Shown: positions 58,823 to 64,000 of the stretch, in pieces
How the letters are laid out: each line of letters begins with the position of its first letter
Numbering within the stretch: the stretch's first letter is position 1
Source: Acidobacteriota bacterium
GTDB lineage: Bacteria; Acidobacteriota; UBA6911
Reading direction: 5' to 3'
NCBI GenBank assembly: GCA_012729555.1
Contig: JAAYCX010000010.1
Location: 62,001 to 126,000 of the forward strand
Length of the DNA stretch: 64,000 bases
Translations under genes and position numbers: made by a program
Notes under the pieces: model-generated
Told to the model about the DNA's origin: nothing
What the model saw: the letters and a program-made list of their open reading frames with translations, nothing else
Databases searched by the model: none

Positions 58823-59938
58823 TCACTCCCTTATGTCCTGGATCTCCTCCGACAAACCCTGCTCGTAGGTGCTCCATCCGGAGTTCATCCCGTACGGGCA
58901 TCGCTGCAGAACCGCTTCGATCCGGCGGATGTTCCCCTTCTCTATCTTGAACAGTTCCGCCTGCTGCCAGGTCCATGGTTCGGTGGGCCCGGCGACCAGG
59001 TCGCGGCCGTCGGGCGATTGGAATCGCCGGGTTTTACCCGCGGCATGATCGAAGAAATTGAAGGTGAAAACGATTCCGCGTTCGCGGTCCACCGCCACGA
59101 AGCGGCGATCGCGTATGCGCGAAACAAAATGCATGAGGCCCGATTGGAACTGTTCCTTGCAGCCCCAGGCGCTCGAATAGGAGACCTCGGTGAGCGGGTC
59201 CGGCCTTTTCTGCCCCGGTCTGAGCGGAACGTTGGTGGCGCGTCCCCCGTTCTCATAGCGATCGCAGTCGTCGGAGAAGGGGTACTCGCCTTTCCCGTCG
59301 TTGCGCTGTAATCCCGAGAAATACATATTGGCGATCCGGATCATCTCCTCGCGCGAAGGTCGTTCTTCGGGCGGAATCACCTCGAGGTAGACGGGATGCG
59401 GACGGCCCATTTTTTCGATATTTTCGGCAGCCGACGGCGGTCGCTTGCGGCCGGGGTCGAGCAGGTTGCTCTCCGGCCGCACGACGATCTGCTCCGCTTG
59501 CGTAATCAGGCCGCCCCGGATCTTCAGGCGAAGCGCGACCGCGACGGGGTTGCCCTCCCCGGGTTTGGCCGTTTCTTCCCGGGCGGTCCCGATAAAGGCG
59601 ACCTGCTGCGTTTCCACATCGGGGACATAGAATTTATAGGTGCCTTTGCCGACCATGGTGGACCAAAGGCCCTCGTTGCCGAGCGGCAGTTGCACGCCGT
59701 TCTCGGTGAACCTGCAGTCGGCGTCAAAAAGGGTCCTGGCCGGGTCGTGCGCGAGCATGGCGTCCATATATCTGTCGACGTAACCTTCCAGGCAGGCACG
59801 GTCGCACGCGCTCGAAGGTTCGGCGCCATCGGTCACGGCGCTCTTGAGAGCGGCCTTTTCCGGGCCTCCGGATTGACAGGCCGCGACAACCAAAAGCAGG
59901 AACGCCATCATGGCGATCGCCAATAACTTGGTCCGCAT
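58823..59938 (-). CDS. Putative lipoprotein with SnoaL-like domains (paralogue of 33028-34119)
   Basis: 371 residues. Leader MRTKLLAIAMMAFLLLVVAA with C next as lipobox. It has CDRACLEGYVDRYMDAMLAH, RFTENGVQLPLGNEGLWSTM, REEMIRIANMYFSGLQRNDG and YGMNSGWSTYEQGLSEEIQD, matching the lipoprotein at 33-34 kb domain for domain. The two differ in the loop after the leader and at the C-terminus. Function unknown; paired copies in one window suggest duplication. Confidence 0.82.
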   Translation of the reverse strand: MRTKLLAIAMMAFLLLVVAACQSGGPEKAALKSAVTDGAEPSSACDRACLEGYVDRYMDAMLAHDPARTLFDADCRFTENGVQLPLGNEGLWSTMVGKGTYKFYVPDVETQQVAFIGTAREETAKPGEGNPVAVALRLKIRGGLITQAEQIVVRPESNLLDPGRKRPPSAAENIEKMGRPHPVYLEVIPPEERPSREEMIRIANMYFSGLQRNDGKGEYPFSDDCDRYENGGRATNVPLRPGQKRPDPLTEVSYSSAWGCKEQFQSGLMHFVSRIRDRRFVAVDRERGIVFTFNFFDHAAGKTRRFQSPDGRDLVAGPTEPWTWQQAELFKIEKGNIRRIEAVLQRCPYGMNSGWSTYEQGLSEEIQDIRE

Positions 59939-60179
59939 GAGCTTCTCCTCTTTTCTGGCAAAAAGATCAAGGTTTTGGATATATCGGGGTTATACAGGGC
60001 TAACCTAGCACGGATACGGGATATTGCCAAAGCATTCGCTTTATGGTTTTCCCTTCACGCTTGCGCTGCCGGACGGAAATGCCTATAAAATGTTACCGTG
60101 TCGGGATCAAAGCCTGCAGCTCTCCCCTCAATGATGGCCCCGATCCTCGGGGAGGATTCCCCTCGGGCCAGGAGGAACC

Positions 60180-61343
60180 GTGAAGACATTATCGATATCC
60201 GTTCTGGCGGCCGCTTGTTTCATGATGACGCTGGTAACCTGGGGAAGTGGGAGGCCGGCCGCGGCCCAGGAGCACACGCGGGTGAAGCATCCGGCCGTCC
60301 CGGGGGAACAGGCGCCCCCTGCCGCCCCGGGACAGAAGAACTTCGGCGGGCCGATTCCGGCGCCCGGCGCCGCCGGGCGGAAGCCGGCGGCCGGGGCGCC
60401 GCGCCCCGAACCCCGAATCAGGACCGTTTCCCTCGAGGACCTCTCGATGAGCGATCCCTTCATCTACCCTGACGGGAAGTCGCGCACCTATTACCTGACG
60501 GGCACCGGCGGGCGTCTCTACGAGAGCAAGGACCTCGAGACGTGGACCGGCCCCTATTCCATCATCGATCTCGAGGGGACGTGGATGGAAGGGAACTTCG
60601 TGGCGGCGGCGGAGATCCATCACATCGGGGACAGGTATTACCTGGCGGGCACCTGGAACGATCACGGGCACCTGATCGAAAACATTCCGCGCCGGTACAA
60701 CGTTCCCACCAACCAGACCCAGCTGCTGGTGGCCGACACGCCCGCGGGGCCTTACAAGCCTCTGGTTCCCGAGTTCGAGTTCTGCCTCGGTCCCGGGGAC
60801 TGGGACATTATCGACGGCACGCTCTATCAGGAAGAGGGTACGACCTACATGGTCTTCGTCCACGAGTGGACCCAGATCATCGACGGCACGATCGATTCCA
60901 TGCCGCTCTCGGAGGACCTCACCCGTCGCACCGCCGAGCCCACTACCCTGTTTCGCGCCAGCGAGGCGCCATGGGCGAAGGAGATGAACAGTCTGGGCGA
61001 AGCGACCTTCGGCCTGAAGATGCCGGGGTGGGTGACCGACGGACCCCAGCTGTTCCGGACCCGGACGGGCAGGCTGGGAATGCTGTGGTCGAGTTGGGGC
61101 GAGCACCGCTACGCGCAGGGTATCGCCTATTCGGCGTCGGGAAGCATCCGGGGGCCATGGATGCAGGAGCCGGAGGCCTTCAAGGGGGACAACTCCGGGC
61201 ACGGCATGCTCTTCCGGACATTCGAGGGGAAGCTGCTTTTCCTCCTTCATCACTCGGAAGGGAACGGGCCGCGCAAGCCGCAGCTCTGGAACGTCGACGA
61301 TTCCGGCGACACACTCGTGCTGAAAGACAGGTACCGCTTCTGA
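60180..61343 (+). CDS. Secreted GH43-like five-bladed propeller protein
   Basis: 387 residues. A leader (TLSISVLAAACFMMTLVTWG to AAAQ) precedes a Pro/Gly linker, then SMSDPFIYPDGKSRTYYLTG (the first propeller blade, with the GH43 Asp), VAAAEIHHIGDRYYLAGTWN, IIDGTLYQEEGTTYMVFVHE and GMLWSSWGEHRYAQGIAYSA. This is the layout of GH43 arabinosidase/xylosidase-type enzymes or propeller relatives. GTG at 60180 follows CAGGAGGAACC. The exact activity cannot be predicted. Confidence 0.78.
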   Translation: MKTLSISVLAAACFMMTLVTWGSGRPAAAQEHTRVKHPAVPGEQAPPAAPGQKNFGGPIPAPGAAGRKPAAGAPRPEPRIRTVSLEDLSMSDPFIYPDGKSRTYYLTGTGGRLYESKDLETWTGPYSIIDLEGTWMEGNFVAAAEIHHIGDRYYLAGTWNDHGHLIENIPRRYNVPTNQTQLLVADTPAGPYKPLVPEFEFCLGPGDWDIIDGTLYQEEGTTYMVFVHEWTQIIDGTIDSMPLSEDLTRRTAEPTTLFRASEAPWAKEMNSLGEATFGLKMPGWVTDGPQLFRTRTGRLGMLWSSWGEHRYAQGIAYSASGSIRGPWMQEPEAFKGDNSGHGMLFRTFEGKLLFLLHHSEGNGPRKPQLWNVDDSGDTLVLKDRYRF

Positions 61344-61429
61344 GCCATGCTCAGGAGAGTCCGGTCGTTTTTGGGGCCGGGTTTCGAGACCACCGGCTCC
61401 CAGGTCCGCAATCAGGTGATCGGCCGCGC

Positions 61430-63205
61430 TCAATCCGGGTGGATTACGGGCAACGTGACATAGGATCTGTGGGCGGAATCGCGATGGATCGTCACCTTCG
61501 GAGCGGGATCGAGCCTCGGGGTCGTCCTGTCCGCGAACGTAATCGCCAGCCGTATGCGATGGCCTGCCTTGAAGACCGTCGATATGGGTAGCAGTTCGAA
61601 TTCCAGCTCCACCGGCCGCCCGGGCTCCAGGGGCGCCGCGTCCGCCCCGTAGAAGCGGTGCCAGGGCAACCCGAGGTTGTTATAGGGCGCATCGTGCAGC
61701 TTTCGCAGGGAGGCCCGGAGCCGGCCGTGCACGTTATACGAGGCGGCCGAACCGTCCGGCGCGACATCCTCGATGGCGGCGATGAAATCTCCGTCGGTCG
61801 CGGTGGACGATACCCACAGGCTGACGGCGGGATGCCCGGTGACCTGCAGGTCCGCGCCGAGCGGGGCGGTTTCATATACCAGTCCCCCGGCCGCCGGGTT
61901 ACCGGGCGTGACATCGTAGGCGACGACGGTTTGATCTTTTGAATCCGCCCCCGCCGGCTCTTCCGTGCCCAGCGAGCCCTCTCCCAGGTAGTACCGGGTC
62001 CTTGTTTCCTCGGGCAGGGGCCACCGTTTGGCCGAACGCCACTCGGTGCCGGCCGGAGCGTTGTAGGTGTAATAATAGACGGGATCTTCATCCATGATGC
62101 CGTTGTCGATCCCCTTGAGCCAATAGTCGAAGAAACGGCGCTCCTCGACGGTGATGTCGAATCCGGTCTGGCTCTGGACCGCTAGCCAGCCACAGTGGCC
62201 CGCGGGTCCCACGATCAGTTTCGCCGGGTTGGTCACGTTGTTGAAAGTAAAGAAAGCGCCGTGCTTGGTGGGCCCTTCGTCCCAGTTCGCGGCCAGATAC
62301 ATGGCGATTCCGGAAGAGCGGATCTCCTCCAGGTAGGTGTGGGGGCTGCTCCGGACCCACCACTGCCGGGATGCGGGGTCCGTGATGGCGCCGGCGATGC
62401 TGTCCCGGTAGGGCGCATAGCCGGGATCTTCAACCGTGCCGGCGTGCCCGGCAATGGCTGCACGCAACTGCGACCCGTCCGTATCGCCGTCCACCGGCGC
62501 CGCCGCCGCATCGCGGGCCTGTTGCGTGGACAGGAGCCTCGCGGGAGCGCCCTGGGCACTCGCCATGCCTCCGGGCACGCGAAAGGGATAGACATCGAAT
62601 TCGCAACTCATCGGGAATACGGCCTTCAAATGGGGAGGCGCCGTCGTCACGGCCTGCATCTGGCTGCCGCCGGTGGCCGAACACCCCCACATTCCGATCT
62701 TGCCGTTGCTCCACGGCTGCTGCGCCAGCCATTCCGTGATGTCGTACGCATCGCGGCGCGCCGCAGTCACCCATTCGCCGCGGTTGAACGCCTCGTTATG
62801 CCCGAAGGACGCATAGAGGCCGCGGAAGTCCACGGTGGCGACCACGTAGCCGTATTTCACCAGCCTTCCCGCCGTTCCGGGGTAACTGTCCACCGTCAGG
62901 GCCCCGTCGTTGTTGGAATACCTGCGATTATAGGGCGTATGCATCCACAGGACCGGAAGCGGGGTTTCGACGACATCGCCGGTTGCTGCATCCTTCGGGC
63001 GATACAGGTCCATCGCGAGCCTGGTGCCGTCGCTCACCGGGACATACCGGGATGTCCTCTGGTAATCCTCGCCGTACATGGCGTCGCTGAAGCCGGAATA
63101 TTCGCCCGGCCTGGAGATGCGATGGTCCGTGGATGCGCCCTCGTCACGGCAAGCGAGCGTAAAGGCACAGAAAACCAGGATTGTCAGCAAGGGGTATCGT
63201 TTCAT
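61430..63205 (-). CDS. CocE/NonD-type hydrolase (X-Pro dipeptidyl peptidase S15 family)
   Basis: 591 residues. The leader MKRYPLLTILVFCAFTLACR has a lipobox-like end. SRYVPVSDGTRLAMDLYRPK starts the hydrolase domain; GMWGCSATGGSQMQAV carries the nucleophile Ser, KLIVGPAGHCGWLA the catalytic His. The C-terminal jelly-roll (FKAGHRIRLAITFADRTTP) binds substrate. Relatives are cocaine esterase and secreted peptidases/esterases. AAGGAAACC precedes the ATG at 63205; an ATG at 63223 is also in frame. Confidence 0.92.
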   Translation of the reverse strand: MKRYPLLTILVFCAFTLACRDEGASTDHRISRPGEYSGFSDAMYGEDYQRTSRYVPVSDGTRLAMDLYRPKDAATGDVVETPLPVLWMHTPYNRRYSNNDGALTVDSYPGTAGRLVKYGYVVATVDFRGLYASFGHNEAFNRGEWVTAARRDAYDITEWLAQQPWSNGKIGMWGCSATGGSQMQAVTTAPPHLKAVFPMSCEFDVYPFRVPGGMASAQGAPARLLSTQQARDAAAAPVDGDTDGSQLRAAIAGHAGTVEDPGYAPYRDSIAGAITDPASRQWWVRSSPHTYLEEIRSSGIAMYLAANWDEGPTKHGAFFTFNNVTNPAKLIVGPAGHCGWLAVQSQTGFDITVEERRFFDYWLKGIDNGIMDEDPVYYYTYNAPAGTEWRSAKRWPLPEETRTRYYLGEGSLGTEEPAGADSKDQTVVAYDVTPGNPAAGGLVYETAPLGADLQVTGHPAVSLWVSSTATDGDFIAAIEDVAPDGSAASYNVHGRLRASLRKLHDAPYNNLGLPWHRFYGADAAPLEPGRPVELEFELLPISTVFKAGHRIRLAITFADRTTPRLDPAPKVTIHRDSAHRSYVTLPVIHPD

Positions 63206-63517
63206 GGTGCGGTTTCCTTTCATTCTTCATGTCTCCGATGATGCGTCAGGTCAACGGGACTTGCGGGGTCCATAGTGCGGGATGGCTTCGCCGTGCTCGC
63301 AGGCCCCTAGGCCGGCTGTCGGGCTCCGTGCCCGCGGCAAGGTCCATGCCCGCGTAATCGAGCGGGTCCGATTCGGTGATCACCACGTTGAGCCCGCTCG
63401 ACCTCTTCCATCTTCACCAGGGCGGAAAGGGAGGAAAAGCGCGGCGCCCGGAAAACCGGCCGGGAGACAGGGAAATCCCCGTTGTGGCATGCCCCCCCTC
63501 ATAGAAGCAAAAACCCA
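63206..63517 (-). other. Gene-free gap with a possible decayed coding fragment
   Basis: On the minus strand about 63250-63420 reads LVKMEEVER in one frame and SGLNVVITESDPLDYAGMD in another, which together look like the broken end of a protein. The product is not recognised. The rest of the gap contains nothing that I can support. Confidence 0.3.
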
Positions 63518-64000
63518 TCATATCCCGGAACCGGGCAGGTTCCGCCCGAAACCGGGTGGTGCCGGCCGCGCACGTCCCACGCCCATGACGGCAAGGTCCC
63601 AGACGCATCCGCCGGCGCAGTTCCACCCCGCGTACCACAGGTAGGTCGCGCTTCTTTCGGGGATATAGGGATGGATGACGATGCCGGCGTGACGTTTGGC
63701 GACTTCGCCCCACAGGATATAGCTGGAAAAATGTCTCCGGATATCGCCGAAAAGATCGCACCCGTACCGGTCCGCGAACTCACGCCTGGCTTCGGGCCCC
63801 TGCAGCGGTTCGATATGGGTGGAAAGGTCATGCCCGTATTCCCGGGTGAAGCGGTCGATATCCTCCGCCGTTTTCAGGAAGAGTACCCGGGAAAGGTCGA
63901 GAAGGGTGACCTCGTGGAAGAAGCGGAGCCTTTCCGGGCGGAAGCGCGCGGCCTCGCACCACTCCTTCCAGCTGTCGTCCACGTCAAACCAGAAGCCGTT
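63518..64000 (-). CDS. Conserved hypothetical protein, 5' end outside window
   Basis: The open frame continues past the right edge (NGFWFDVDDSWKEWCEAARF), so the true start is not in the window; the GTG at 63982 is internal. Visible are FFHEVTLLDLSRVLFLKTAE, DRYGCDLFGDIRRHFSSYIL and YLWYAGWNCAGGCVWDLAVM, a Trp/Cys-rich ending that I associate only with uncharacterised proteins, some in phage. Not recognised further. Base composition is typical of the lower-GC end of the window. Confidence 0.6.
   Translation of the reverse strand, partial: NGFWFDVDDSWKEWCEAARFRPERLRFFHEVTLLDLSRVLFLKTAEDIDRFTREYGHDLSTHIEPLQGPEARREFADRYGCDLFGDIRRHFSSYILWGEVAKRHAGIVIHPYIPERSATYLWYAGWNCAGGCVWDLAVMGVGRARPAPPGFGRNLPGSGI

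Noticed and set aside
63487-63502. A further sigma-54-like site, TGGCATGCCCCCCCTC
   Set aside because: The GG is present but the GC at the -12 position is not in register, and it lies downstream of a gene end.
1-64000. tRNA, rRNA, CRISPR or prophage genes
   Set aside because: I saw no tRNA cloverleaf signals, rRNA motifs, spaced repeats or phage structural genes. A covariance-model scan could still detect something short.

Overview
The window is high-GC bacterial DNA (near 70 percent by eye, lower in the last 12 kb) with genes on both strands. There are no tRNA or rRNA genes, CRISPR arrays, phage genes or intact transposases. Secreted prolyl oligopeptidase, tannase-like and CocE-like hydrolases, Yip1 and DUF937 proteins, and Hdr/MvhD-type flavin and iron-sulfur proteins suggest an Acidobacteriota or deltaproteobacterium-like lineage with anaerobic metabolism. 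That placement is inference; no phylogenetic marker was tested.

Layout. 1-6.1 kb: housekeeping and envelope genes (prolyl oligopeptidase, O-methyltransferase, Yip1 protein, MBL hydrolase, tyrS). 6.4-22.6 kb: a nitrogen and redox block, the most notable part of the window. It holds an ammonium transporter behind a near-consensus sigma-54 promoter, a sigma-54 activator with a degenerate KaiC/RecA-like sensor domain, and then a second, consensus-perfect sigma-54 promoter. That promoter precedes about 12.5 kb of same-strand genes: a tandem Cys-motif protein, an MvhD-like protein, a MetF-like protein, two glutamate-synthase FMN-domain paralogues (one lacking the core loop), a glutamine-amidotransferase/GXGXG fusion, a giant HdrA protein with a GltD module nested inside it, a second MvhD-like protein and a MetV-like protein. 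The genes look like a glutamate synthase whose electron supply has been merged with an Hdr/MetFV-type flavin complex and placed under nitrogen-type control.

22.6-30 kb: two membrane glycosyltransferases, an ATP-cone nuclease, and an HPrK-like kinase / nucleotidyltransferase / PqqD / GT2 set resembling peptide-modification or surface-glycan loci. It ends in a REP-like palindrome cluster that supplies the last codons of the GT2 gene. 30-51.8 kb: mostly single genes (S1-domain protein, cyclophilin, membrane MutS-like ATPase, flavodoxin-type reductase, tannase, exported methyltransferase, gamma carbonic anhydrase, panD, arfB, FHA protein, mannose-1-phosphate guanylyltransferase-like, glnB-glnD, HAD phosphatase). 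One is a radical SAM gene with an internal deletion. Convergent pairs are often separated by strong GC-rich hairpins.

52-64 kb: an island of somewhat lower GC, rich in secreted or lipid-anchored hydrolases (carboxylesterase, alpha/beta hydrolases, tannase, GH43-like, CocE/NonD) with a GPH-type sugar transporter. It contains second copies of two genes found at 33-38 kb (a lipoprotein and a tannase), which suggests a plant-polymer or ester catabolism island. Both window edges cut a gene.
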